From Martinezella rhizogenes (lineage in GTDB: Bacteria; Pseudomonadota; Alphaproteobacteria; Rhizobiales; Rhizobiaceae), in contig NZ_JUHG01000019.1 of assembly GCF_000799715.1 (NCBI RefSeq), positions 62,001-126,000 on the forward strand: a stretch of 64,000 bases of DNA. Direction: 5' to 3'. Each line of letters opens with the position of its first letter. The stretch's first letter is position 1. The notes beneath the pieces are model-generated. The model was given only the letters and a program-made list of their open reading frames with translations, searched no databases and was not told where the DNA came from. Below are positions 17,801 to 25,323 of the stretch, one piece after another. The translations under genes and the position numbers were made by a program.

Positions 17801-19703
17801 TCGTGCCCAAGGCCACAATCTGATCCGTCGACAGGGCTGCGATAACAGCCGTGCTCAGTCCCGCTATGGCTTTACTGGTGAACGCCGCCATATCGGCGGT
17901 CGAGAAGGTGGCAATGTCATCCGCGCCTAGAACGGCAGCCTGGGTTGAACTCAGCACCTTCACCTGAGAAGCGGACAGTGCCTCGGCCTGCCCTGTGGAA
18001 AGGGCGGCGATCTGGTCGGTCGTCAGGCCTGTAATGCCGACGGTGCTCAGAGCGGTAATCTGCGCCGTGGAAAGGGATGAAATAATATCCGTCCCCAGAA
18101 CCGCAATCTGCTTGGAACTCAGCGCCACGATCTGGGTCGTCTTCAAGGCCTCGGCCTGCGCCGTGCTCAAGGAGACAATCTGATCGGTCGTCAAACCCGC
18201 AATGCCGGCCTTGCTCAGCGCGGCGATCTGATCGGTCGAGAGGGCGTCTATAAGCCCCGTGCTCAAGCCCGCTATGGCTTTGCTGGTGAGCGCCGCCATA
18301 TCGGCGGTCGAGAAAGTGACGATATCATCCGTTCCGAGCGCCGCAATCTGGGTTGAGCTCAACACTGCGACTTGGGTTGCCGTCAATGCCTCGGCCTGCG
18401 CCGTGCTCAAGGCAGCAATCTGATTGGTCGTCAGGCCCGTAATGCTGGCGGTGCTCAGGGCGGCAACCTGCACGGTCAAAAGCGCCGCAATATCATTCGT
18501 GCCCATCACCGCGATTTGCGATGCCTTGAGCGCCCCGAGCTGGGTCGTCGTCAGGGCGGCAATCTGCGCTGTGTTCAGGGCGACAATCTGGCTGGTCGTC
18601 AGGGCGGCAATCGCGGCCTTGCTGAGGGCGGCAACCTGCGCGGTCGAAAGCGCCGTGATGTCATTCGTGTCCATGACCGCGATTTGCGATGCTTTAAGAG
18701 CGCCGAGCTGGCTCGTCGTCAAGGCGGCAATCTGCGCTGTGCTCAGGGCGACAATCTGACCGGTCGTCAGGCCCGCAACACCGGATGTGCTCAAGGCAGC
18801 GATCTGTTCCGTCGAGAGCGTCGCTACAAGGCTCGTGCTCAAGCCCGGTATGACTTTGCCGGTGATCGCCGCCATATCATCGGTTGAGAAGGTGGCTATA
18901 TCATCCGTCCCGAGTGCGGCGATCTGGATTGAGCTCAGGACCTTCACCTGGGAAGCGGACAATGCCTCGGCTTGCGCTGTGCTCAAGGCGACAATCTGGG
19001 TCGTCGTCAGGCTCGCGACCGCAGTCGTGCTGAGCGCGGCAATCTGCGCGGTGGAAAACGCCGCGATGTCGTTCGTATCCATGACGGCGATTTGCGATGC
19101 CTTGAGGGCGGCGACCTGGGTCGTCGTCAAGGCGGCAATCTGCGATGTGCTCAGGACGGCGAGCTGGGTGGTCGTCAGGCCCGCAATACCGGAAGCGCTC
19201 AAGGCGGCGAGCTGACCCGTCGAGAGGACTGCAATGGCGGATGTGGACAGACCTGATACGGCTTTATTGGTGATCGCCGCCATATCGCCGGTCGAGAAAG
19301 TGGCGATGTCCGCCGTGCTCAAAGCCGCGAGTTGCAACGAACCAAGGGCGCCGACTTGAGACGAGCTCAAAGCCTCTGCCTGGTCCGTCGTCAAGGCACT
19401 GATCTGCGTGGTGGTGATCGCCGCGATCTGGAGCGAGCTCAGACCCTCGATGTCGGACGCCGTCAGAACCGCCAACTGGTCCATGGTCAAACCAACGATG
19501 GCACTTTGTGAAATAGCATTTAACTGCTGGGTGCTGAGGACTTCGACATCTTCCGTGTCCAAAGCGGCAATTTGAGCCGACGAAAGCACGTTGATCTGTT
19601 TTGTGGAAAGCGACGCCACGTCTTCCGTCGTCCAGGCCGCGACCGCGGCGGTGGAAAGCGACCTGATCTGACTGATGCTCAGGGAAGAAACGATCGAAGT
19701 CAT
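11808..19703 (-). CDS. Giant octad-repeat protein (2,631 residues, Ser/Thr/Ala-rich)
   Basis: One uninterrupted frame encodes a protein made almost entirely of eight-residue units of the type LSTxxIAA (for example LSTAQIAA, LTTDQIAA, LSSTQVAV, LGTDDIAT, FSTADIAA). The first unit follows MTSIVSS and the last precede the tail MRSQMGYLNSDQIAAVISHY. Reading along the protein I found no break in the 8-residue register, which gives roughly 325 units. I see no Cys and a single Trp (near residue 24), few Lys/Arg, and Ser or Thr at two positions of nearly every unit. There is no classical signal peptide, no recognisable anchor and no RTX nonapeptide motif. I do not recognise a named family. Octads could form a solenoid; each S/T-T-x-D/Q step resembles a helix N-cap. 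Downstream on the same strand are a GT41 glycosyltransferase and glf, suggesting glycosylation. Function is unknown; surface adhesin or matrix protein is a guess. Confidence 0.9.
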   Translation of the reverse strand: MTSIVSSLSISQIRSLSTAAVAAWTTEDVASLSTKQINVLSSAQIAALDTEDVEVLSTQQLNAISQSAIVGLTMDQLAVLTASDIEGLSSLQIAAITTTQISALTTDQAEALSSSQVGALGSLQLAALSTADIATFSTGDMAAITNKAVSGLSTSAIAVLSTGQLAALSASGIAGLTTTQLAVLSTSQIAALTTTQVAALKASQIAVMDTNDIAAFSTAQIAALSTTAVASLTTTQIVALSTAQAEALSASQVKVLSSIQIAALGTDDIATFSTDDMAAITGKVIPGLSTSLVATLSTEQIAALSTSGVAGLTTGQIVALSTAQIAALTTSQLGALKASQIAVMDTNDITALSTAQVAALSKAAIAALTTSQIVALNTAQIAALTTTQLGALKASQIAVMGTNDIAALLTVQVAALSTASITGLTTNQIAALSTAQAEALTATQVAVLSSTQIAALGTDDIVTFSTADMAALTSKAIAGLSTGLIDALSTDQIAALSKAGIAGLTTDQIVSLSTAQAEALKTTQIVALSSKQIAVLGTDIISSLSTAQITALSTVGITGLTTDQIAALSTGQAEALSASQVKVLSSTQAAVLGADDIATFSTADMAAFTSKAIAGLSTAVIAALSTDQIVALGTSTVVGLTTAQIAALSTDQIAALTTRMIAGLTTGQVASLSTAQIAVLTTTQLGALKASQIAVMSTDDIAMLSTAQVAALSTGAIAGLTTSQVDALSTAQTEALSTLQVKVLSSTQIAALGTDDIATFSTDDIAVITSKAMSGLSASLMAALSTDQIAALSTSAITGLTTSQIASLSTGQARALTTTQVAVLGSTQLSALGTDDLAAFSTADIAAITSKAIAGLSPSVVAELSTAQIAVLSTSAITGLTTSQVATLSSSQLAALSTSRVAVLKATQVAALGTNVIASLSTAQIAALSTAGITGLTTDQIDALKTAQVAVLSTTQAAALSSTQLSAFGTDDIAIFSTADIAAITGKAISGLSTAVVTALSTAQIAALSSAGVVGLTTDQIASLSTAQIAALTTARVAVLSSKQVAALETDVIASLSTAQIAALSTAGIAGLTSDQVDTLSTAQAEALTTAQVAALSSTQIAALETDDLATFSTADIAAISSKAISGLSTAVIAVLSTDQLSALGTAGIAGLTTTQIDALSSAQIATLLTKQIAVLSSTQVAALGTDIIASLSTAQIAALSASGVAGLTTSQIYALSTVQAEALTATQVAVLSSAQINTLGADDIATFSTADIAAITSTAMSGLSTAAVAALSTDQIAALSASGVAGLTTSQIAALSTAQIAAVTTARVAALSSNQIAVLSTAVVAALSTAQVAALSASGIAGLTTDQIAALSTAQAEALTTTQVAALSSTQIAALEMDDLATFSTKDIAAIGSSAISGLSTAAMATLSTDQVAALSTAGIAGLTTEQINALSTGQIDALLTKQVAALNSTQVASLSTALLTALSTDQIAALSSSGIAGLSTKQVAALSTGQAEALTVAQVAALTSKQAGALSTDDIATFSTKDIAAIGSSVISGLSTAVIAALSTDQIAALSTGGIAGLTTSQIAALSSSQLEALTTAQIAALNSTQLAALDTGDIATFSTKDIAAFNSSAVSGLSTAVIAALSTAQIAALSTSSITGLSTKQIVALSTAQAEAFTTIQVAALSSTQLAALDTDDIATFSTADIAAIGSSAVSGLSTAVIAALSTGQIAALSTAGITGLSTKQIAALNTAQVDALLTRQVAVLGSVQIAALSTGAVASLSTAQVTALSTSGIMGLTASQIGTLGTAQVAALTTAQVGALGSKQVAALTTADIAALSTAQMVVLSTIGIAGLTTAQISALSTDQAEALTTLQVAVLSSTQIAAFGADDLETFSTADIAAISSSAITGLSTDTLAAFSTAQIAALGTAGISGLSTTQIAALSTGQLEALTTAQVGALGSKQIAVLTTADIATLSTAQIAALSTAGITGLTTEQITALSVDQAEALTTPQVAVLSSTQIVALGTDDLETFSTADIAAISSSAITGLSTDTLAAFSTAQIAALGTAGIAGLSTAQIAALSTDQLEALTTAQVGALGSKQVAVLTSADIAALSTAQIAALSTAGITGLTTEQVVALSTGQAEALTTTQIGALSSKQIAALGTDDLDAFSTADIAAISSTAISGLSTATIVALTTAQIVALSTAGIAGLTTEQIASLSTDQVEALTTAQVGALSSKQIVALGTDDIGTFSTADMAAISSSAISGLSTATIAGFSTAQIAALSASGVSGLTTTQIATLSTDQVEALTTAQVGALGSKQVAVLSTADIAALSTAQIAALSTAGIAGLGSVQVDALSVEQIEALSTAQIAALTSLGVAGLTTADLDTFSATDIAAISSSAITGLPTAFIASLSTAEIAALGTASLAGLSSAQVAALSIEQIEVLSTTQIAALSSAGLAGLSTEDLGTFSTAELAAISSNSISGLSTAFITALSTDQIATLTTNQVASLSYSQVAAMSTDQIAALSTSQISALNAVQLAALDADDLALFSTDEIILLNSSAIAGLTTSVIATLTTEQAEALTSSQVSGLTSAQVAALTTAELATFSTDDIASFSSTGVAGLSTQDIANLSSEQLGTLMRSQMGYLNSDQIAAVISHYVSG
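11850..19690 (-). repeat. Tandem 24-base repeats with a 7- and 10-unit higher-order pattern
   Basis: At DNA level the gene is a long array of diverged 24-base units in register with codons. A larger pattern is visible in the protein. A block marked by FSTADIAA, I(S/T)SKAISG and then LSTAVIAA recurs, with the xGIAG-LTT mark spaced by 7 or 10 octads, so blocks of 10 octads (80 residues, 240 bases) and 17 octads (136 residues, 408 bases) recur. This indicates repeated duplication of multi-unit blocks. Units differ at synonymous and non-synonymous sites, so the array is not a recent expansion throughout. Confidence 0.85.
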
Positions 19704-19905
19704 GTGTGAAAACTCTTGCGTTAGCTAATACAAAAAAATCCAGCGCCTCGACGGCCGGCATCGCCCGTCTGGCCAGGCTCTGAAAGAACTAACGATATTA
19801 AAATTCACCGCCCGGCAAAGAACAGCATAGTCAAATTGGCTTGCCCGAACCTGTGGTTGGCACATTGAGCCGCACTGGATTTGGCGGCCATCAGGCATCG
19901 CAAAG

Positions 19906-22107
19906 CTAACAATCCCCGGAGGTGCCTTGGACATAAGACAGCGGCCGAGATGCAGCGACCGCCAATTCGCGACGCGCATAGGCAGCGTAAAGATACCGAC
20001 CAACGAGCTCGCTGAACTCCGCTGGCTTCACACCCCGGACCCCTAACGCACCCAATGTGACGATGCGCCGTCGGCGGTCGATCTTGCTATAGATCGCACG
20101 CCAATTTTTCTGAGGCACGGCGGCGTCTTGGTGGAGCCAGAGGCGCAGGGCGAAGCGGCTCGACGCATAGACCGCGTAATCGGCGATTTCCGTCCAGGCA
20201 ATGGGCCTGTCCAACCGCGAAGAGATCAATCCATCCGGGTTCAGCACCATGAGCGGTCTTGCCGCGCTCCGATAGAGAAAAGCTGCATAGATGGCGCATG
20301 CCGTGGCGCCCGTGCCGGTGACGGCGGCCATCATCAGCTGCCCGAATTTGTCGTAACCGAGACCAGCCTGTGCGGAAAATACGACGACCGACAAACCAAA
20401 TGCACCGAAGATTCCCGCCACGATCCCCATCGTCCAGATCATCGGCTTGACGTTGTCATAGACAACGGTCTCCCCGGCGACATCGGCGACGACCTGTTCA
20501 AGCGCTTCGCGACGAATGGCGCGCACTTCGCGCGCGTCATCGATGAAATCCTGGCTCAAACGGCGGCACAAGCCTGTCCAATCCGGAAACAGCTCATGCA
20601 CGAAGGATCGGACGCCCTGCTCCGGCCGGCGTGTTGCCCTTCTCAGAAGATCTTCGTCAACGTCTACACCCAAGGCCGATATGCGCCGGATCGTCGGTGG
20701 ATGGCTGTCCGTCGGGTGCGGTTGCCGGTCTTCAAGGAGCGGAACGGGATCGGCCCATCCTTCCGTGCGGACAAGCTCCGTCGTCTGCGCAACGAGATCG
20801 TGCAAAACATCATTATGGGCGGCATGATCGGATTCTGAATGGGCCTTGCCGAGAACGTGGCTGATGGCAGGAGCAATGACACCCGTGCGGATCAGCGCCG
20901 AGGCGGCGTCTGCCGGCGTACCGAGCAGACTGCCCATGCGATCGGCTTCGAATTCTCGCAGTCGGCTCCAGTGCCAGACCGCGTGATCGAACCGCTGGAT
21001 AGCATGAAAGCCGAGCCTGACCGCGGGATACAAAACGAAACGACCACCATCGACTCGTTTCAGTGCCGTCAGCGCGCGCCAGAAGCCTGCGTAAATCGGG
21101 GAAAAACGCTGGCTATAGCTGGTGTCCTCGCCGGAAAAATGCGCAAATTCATGGCCGATGATGGTTGTGATTTCGGGCCGGTCGAGCAGATCGAGATAAG
21201 GCGCGGGCAGATAGAGCGACCGTCCGGTCAGCAGCCTGTCTTCCGGCCACAGATGCACTTGGCTTTCGGTAACAAAAAAGCCTTCGGTAAGGCCGACGAT
21301 GATCGTATCGGGCAGCAAGGCGTTTTGCCGATCGGCCAGGCTACGGGCGAAACGCCAAAGTTCCGGCGCCTCCGCTTCGCCAATGGCTCGTCCCGAGACG
21401 TCAAGCGGCTCGGGCGTGAACAGCGCAAAGACGTCCCGCAGTCCGCGCACCGCCATGAAGGCGCTATAGACCGCCACGACAGCCAGAACCACCGCGGCGG
21501 CGAAGAGTTTGGCGCTTCCCGCCGTCAACTCCGCCCATAGGCCAATGCTGATCGCCTCGAACAATATCGCCGAGCTCACACCAATACAAAACCCGATCAC
21601 CAGCATTGCCAGAATGAACGGCAGAACAGATCCCAGACGTTGAAAGCTCCTGATCAACTGGCGTTGAGAGCGCCGCGCCCGCAGCCCGCTCAGTGTCGCG
21701 GTGATGAGACCGGCGCCGCCGCCCATGAATGCAAGAACCGCTCCGCCGATCGTCACCCAGACAAGTGGCTGGCGAATCCGGGAAATCTCAAGATCCTCGT
21801 CGGTTTGAGAAAGGGCGCGCTCGATCCGCGAAATGGCAACCTGGGCGGAGAGGTGGATAGGCCCGCCATCTCCCTGGAAGGTAAGATTGGCATTCGGATC
21901 GGTTGCCGTGACTTCCTTTACCTGGGCAAGGGTCGTCGAGAGTTCGGCCGAAGAGCGACCCGCGCTTTCAAGGGTCTCGGCCGCACGCTGTGCCTGCCAG
22001 AGCCCCAAGGCGACCAGCGCGATGGGCACAAGAAGAACCCATACGATCAAAACCAGGCTCGCGCGGATATCAGTCCTGCGGTTGCCGCTGGTTTGGGTCA
22101 CATTCAT
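19906..22107 (-). CDS. Membrane M48-family zinc metallopeptidase
   Basis: The 733-residue protein has an N-terminal hydrophobic anchor (about residues 15-38), further membrane segments around 115-235, a zinc-binding HEFAH motif near residue 315, the third ligand Glu in LREFEADRMG about 60 residues later, and two more hydrophobic segments around 560-620. This layout is an integral membrane M48 peptidase (HtpX/Ste24 relatives), probably in protein quality control or processing at the inner membrane. It ends 202 bases before the giant repeat gene on the same strand. Processing of that protein is possible but unsupported by anything beyond position. Confidence 0.85.
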   Translation of the reverse strand: MNVTQTSGNRRTDIRASLVLIVWVLLVPIALVALGLWQAQRAAETLESAGRSSAELSTTLAQVKEVTATDPNANLTFQGDGGPIHLSAQVAISRIERALSQTDEDLEISRIRQPLVWVTIGGAVLAFMGGGAGLITATLSGLRARRSQRQLIRSFQRLGSVLPFILAMLVIGFCIGVSSAILFEAISIGLWAELTAGSAKLFAAAVVLAVVAVYSAFMAVRGLRDVFALFTPEPLDVSGRAIGEAEAPELWRFARSLADRQNALLPDTIIVGLTEGFFVTESQVHLWPEDRLLTGRSLYLPAPYLDLLDRPEITTIIGHEFAHFSGEDTSYSQRFSPIYAGFWRALTALKRVDGGRFVLYPAVRLGFHAIQRFDHAVWHWSRLREFEADRMGSLLGTPADAASALIRTGVIAPAISHVLGKAHSESDHAAHNDVLHDLVAQTTELVRTEGWADPVPLLEDRQPHPTDSHPPTIRRISALGVDVDEDLLRRATRRPEQGVRSFVHELFPDWTGLCRRLSQDFIDDAREVRAIRREALEQVVADVAGETVVYDNVKPMIWTMGIVAGIFGAFGLSVVVFSAQAGLGYDKFGQLMMAAVTGTGATACAIYAAFLYRSAARPLMVLNPDGLISSRLDRPIAWTEIADYAVYASSRFALRLWLHQDAAVPQKNWRAIYSKIDRRRRIVTLGALGVRGVKPAEFSELVGRYLYAAYARRELAVAASRPLSYVQGTSGDC

Positions 22108-22292
22108 CTCGTGTGATGCTCCATGCCAATTCGCAGCGTCGAAAGCCTTGCCGCGAGGTTTTCTACCATAGCGGTATCGACTTCCCCACCGAAAACATCA
22201 GCGTTCAGAGCGTAAACGGCATCAAGGTTGCGCCTCAGCCCTACGGCGGCGAAATCGCCGCCGTGCTATCCGCCTTGAAAGCCGGTCCGTGT

Positions 22293-24227
22293 TTATTTCC
22301 ACGCCGAAAGCGAGAATGGAGCGACCTCCTGCCCGCCGAGCACAAATTCCCGCTCTCCGGGAATTGTCCACGCATTCGGCCCGTAATTGAAGGCGAATGT
22401 CACATTGCCGGCCCGGCGAAGACGGATGAAATCAGGCAGCACCGCGGTTTGCAGGTCGAGGCTGGTGGCGAGGTGGGACATCAGGTTGCCGAGAAGCGCG
22501 CCGTCCGCCCAGCAGGCCAGGTAGACATATCTTCCCTTCGACACCAAAGCGGGACTGCCGTCTTCAAAGGTCGATACGACATTCGTATCCGACTGCGTCT
22601 CGAGATGTTCCCGCCATCTCGTCGCCTGGCCGTTGACCAGACCAACCAGCGAAGCACTCAAGCCCGGACGCAGGGAGGCAACCTGCGTGATCCTGACGCC
22701 GGTGAGTTCACCGATCGGTCCGGGCGGAAGATTGGCTGGAATGCGGAAGTTGCGGTCCCGCGATCCGGTCCGTGGACCGAAAAGCACGGTCCCGTCCGCC
22801 TGCTCGAATGCAGCCAGTGCCGCATCCGATACGTGCATCAGGCAGGGGACGAGAACCAGCTTGTAGCCCTTCAGGGAATGACCCGGACGGACGAAATCGA
22901 CGTCGAGCCCGAGCTTCCTGACAGCCTCGTACCAGCGGAAGGCAAGCTCTTCATAACGGAAATCCTTGCCCTGCGGCTGGATGACGGCGGACCAGTAGCT
23001 TTCGTAGTCGTAGACGATAGCCACAGGTGCCTGAACCGCTGCCGGTAATGATCCGACGGCATCGATCTCACGCCCGACGATCTCGGCTTCCTTGCCGCCC
23101 GGCGAAAGTTCGTCGAGCCCCGGCAGGTTCAGGCCGGCATGCATCTGCTCCTGCGCGAACGGCGCCTGGCGCCAGCGGAAATAGCTGACAACCTCGGCTC
23201 CGTGAGCGAGACCTTCCCAGCTCCACAGGCGCACCATCCCCGGCTTGGGGACCGGGTTCCACGGCGCCCAGTTCACAGGCCCCGGCTGCTGCTCCATGAT
23301 CCAGAACCGGCCATTGCCGACGCCACGATAGAGATCGTGATGAAAGGCGGCGATATCGGGGTGGGATGTCTCCGCCCAGCGCACGCGCTCTTCCTCGCTG
23401 AAGGGAAACTTCTCCACGAAGCCGATCGGATAGGAATCCCAGGAGGCAAGATCCAGGTTCTCGGCGACTTTCCAATGATCGAAATCGTTGACGAAGCCCA
23501 TGAAATTATGGGTGATCCAGCGGTTCGGGGAGTGTTTCCGGATGATGTCGCATTGCATGCGGTCGTAAGCTGCGATCTGGTCGGAATGGAAGCGCCAGAA
23601 GTCGAGCCGGACGGCGGGGTTCGTTTCCGTCACCGTCAGGTTCGGCAGCACGACGTCCTCGAAGCTCTGGACTTCCATCGACCAGAAGACGCTGCCCCAG
23701 GCTTCGTTCAATTGCTGTGCTGACTGGTAGCGGAGGCGAAGCCAGCGGCGAAACGCCTTCAGATCCTCGGCACCCCAGGAGAGGCTGGTGTCGTGGCATC
23801 CGTACTCGTTATCCGTCTGCCAGCCGACGAGACCGGGGTGCTCGCCATATCGCTTCGCGATCGTCTCGACGATGCGTTCAGATTCCTTCCACCAGACGTC
23901 CGAGGAGAAGGTATAATGACGGCGCGAGCCGAAGCCCCGCACCCTGCCCTGCTCGTCCACCGGAGCGATCTCCGGATATTCGTCCATCAGCCATTTCGGC
24001 GGCGTTGCGGTCGGCGTGCCGAGCACGACTTTCAGGCCGGCGGCCGCCAGCGTGTCGATCGCCCGGTCGAGCCAGCCGAAATCGAAAGAGCCGCGCGTCG
24101 GCTCGAGGCGCGACCAGGCGAACTCGCCGATCCGCACATAAGAGATGCCAAGCGCCCGCATGCGATGCGCGTCTTTTTCCCACCAGCTCTCGGGCCAATG
24201 TTCCGGATAATAGCAAACGCCAAGCAT
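22293..24227 (-). CDS. GH42 beta-galactosidase
   Basis: The 644-residue cytoplasmic glycosidase starts MLGVCYYPEHWPE, the hallmark of GH42. The acid/base Glu lies in WQTDNEYGC (about residue 142) and the nucleophile Glu in WIMEQQPGPVNW (about residue 309). It should hydrolyse beta-galactosides brought in by the ABC transporter of the same operon. Its ATG overlaps the stop of the upstream ATPase gene (TAATG), so translation is coupled. It is the last gene of the operon. The pairing with a GH36 alpha-galactosidase widens the likely substrates to mixed galacto-oligosaccharides. Confidence 0.94.
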   Translation of the reverse strand: MLGVCYYPEHWPESWWEKDAHRMRALGISYVRIGEFAWSRLEPTRGSFDFGWLDRAIDTLAAAGLKVVLGTPTATPPKWLMDEYPEIAPVDEQGRVRGFGSRRHYTFSSDVWWKESERIVETIAKRYGEHPGLVGWQTDNEYGCHDTSLSWGAEDLKAFRRWLRLRYQSAQQLNEAWGSVFWSMEVQSFEDVVLPNLTVTETNPAVRLDFWRFHSDQIAAYDRMQCDIIRKHSPNRWITHNFMGFVNDFDHWKVAENLDLASWDSYPIGFVEKFPFSEEERVRWAETSHPDIAAFHHDLYRGVGNGRFWIMEQQPGPVNWAPWNPVPKPGMVRLWSWEGLAHGAEVVSYFRWRQAPFAQEQMHAGLNLPGLDELSPGGKEAEIVGREIDAVGSLPAAVQAPVAIVYDYESYWSAVIQPQGKDFRYEELAFRWYEAVRKLGLDVDFVRPGHSLKGYKLVLVPCLMHVSDAALAAFEQADGTVLFGPRTGSRDRNFRIPANLPPGPIGELTGVRITQVASLRPGLSASLVGLVNGQATRWREHLETQSDTNVVSTFEDGSPALVSKGRYVYLACWADGALLGNLMSHLATSLDLQTAVLPDFIRLRRAGNVTFAFNYGPNAWTIPGEREFVLGGQEVAPFSLSAWK

Positions 24228-25318
24228 TATTTCGTCAGATCTCCGTTGAGAATGGCGTTACCGGCATCGTCGAACAGATGGCAGGCAGCCGCTGGAATAT
24301 GGATGGAGAAATCGTCGCCGGGCTTCGCCTGCGCCAGACCGTCCGCCTTCACCGCAATCTCGGTGCCATCGGTAAGGCCGATATAGAACATGGTTTCCGA
24401 ACCGAGATATTCGGCGAGACGCACCTTGCCCTGAAGCGTTGCGTCACCGCCTTCGCTGCGATCGAGGTGCTCGGGGCGGATGCCGAGGGTAACCGACTGG
24501 CCTTCCTTCACCGAACCGCCTTTCAGCGTGATCGACTGGCCGCCGGGAAGATCGACCTTCACGCCGCCATCAACCGGTGACGCCTTGGTCTTGAGGAAAT
24601 TCATCTTCGGCGATCCGATGAAGCCGGCGACGAAGATGTTCTTCGGCCGATGGTAAAGCTCCAGCGGCGATCCGACCTGCTCCACCAATCCGCCCTGCAA
24701 CACGACGATCTTATCAGCCATGGTCATCGCCTCGACCTGGTCGTGGGTGACGTAGATCATCGTCGTGCGGATATCCTGATGCAGCTTGCTGATCTCCGTG
24801 CGCATCTGGACCCGGAGCGAGGCATCGAGATTGGACAACGGCTCGTCGAAGAGAAACACCTGCGGATTGCGCACGATGGCGCGGCCGATGGCGACGCGCT
24901 GGCGCTGACCGCCCGAAAGCTGGGACGGCTTGCGGTCGAGCATGGACTTCAACTGCAGCATCTCGGCGGCAGCATCGGTGCGGCGGGCAACCTCAGCCTT
25001 GGAATGGCCGGTCATGCGCAGGCCGAAGCCGATATTTTCCGCCACCGTCATGTGCGGGTAGAGAGCATAACTCTGAAACACCATGGCGACCCCGCGCTCG
25101 GCGGGACCGACCCTGGTCATGTCATTGCCGCCGATCTTGAGTTCCCCGGAGGAAATATCCTCAAGCCCCGCGATCATGCGCAAAAGGGTGGACTTGCCGC
25201 AACCGGACGGTCCGACGAAGACGCAGAACTCGCCGTCTTCGATCGCCAGATCGACGCCCTTGATGACGCTGGCAGCACCAAACTGCTTCGTCACGCGGTT
25301 AAGCGTTACATTCCCCAT
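24227..25318 (-). CDS. Sugar ABC transporter ATPase (MalK/UgpC/LacK type)
   Basis: The 363-residue ATPase has Walker A GPSGCGKST, signature LSGGQRQRVAIGRA, Walker B VFLFDEPLSNLDA and the switch His in VTHDQ. A C-terminal TOBE region follows (about residues 235-360), as in MalK-type subunits that energise CUT1 sugar importers. It sits between the GH36 and GH42 genes, 5 bases after GH36 and overlapping GH42. Gene content is reminiscent of the lacEFGZK operon of Agrobacterium, though the order differs. Confidence 0.94.
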   Translation of the reverse strand: MGNVTLNRVTKQFGAASVIKGVDLAIEDGEFCVFVGPSGCGKSTLLRMIAGLEDISSGELKIGGNDMTRVGPAERGVAMVFQSYALYPHMTVAENIGFGLRMTGHSKAEVARRTDAAAEMLQLKSMLDRKPSQLSGGQRQRVAIGRAIVRNPQVFLFDEPLSNLDASLRVQMRTEISKLHQDIRTTMIYVTHDQVEAMTMADKIVVLQGGLVEQVGSPLELYHRPKNIFVAGFIGSPKMNFLKTKASPVDGGVKVDLPGGQSITLKGGSVKEGQSVTLGIRPEHLDRSEGGDATLQGKVRLAEYLGSETMFYIGLTDGTEIAVKADGLAQAKPGDDFSIHIPAAACHLFDDAGNAILNGDLTK

Positions 25319-25323
25319 GAGAC

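Noticed and set aside
11830..19256. Many open frames of 60-170 codons on the plus strand opposite the giant repeat gene
   Set aside because: They are shadows created by the periodic, GC-rich 24-base repeats; their translations are just the antisense of the octads, and no ribosome sites match.
11850..19690. Tandem repeats as a possible CRISPR array or satellite
   Set aside because: Units are contiguous and codon-phased, without spacers, and lie in one long coding frame.
11808..19703. Ice-nucleation or RTX toxin identity for the octad protein
   Set aside because: The repeat motif has neither the AGYGST-type nor the GGxGxD-type residues; only the hierarchical periodicity is similar.
22108..22292. 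Protein-like plus-strand reading between the M48 and GH42 genes (TENISVQSVNGIKVAPQPYG)
   Set aside because: It is part of a long frame that is otherwise antisense to two solid genes; a gene remnant cannot be excluded but nothing supports it.
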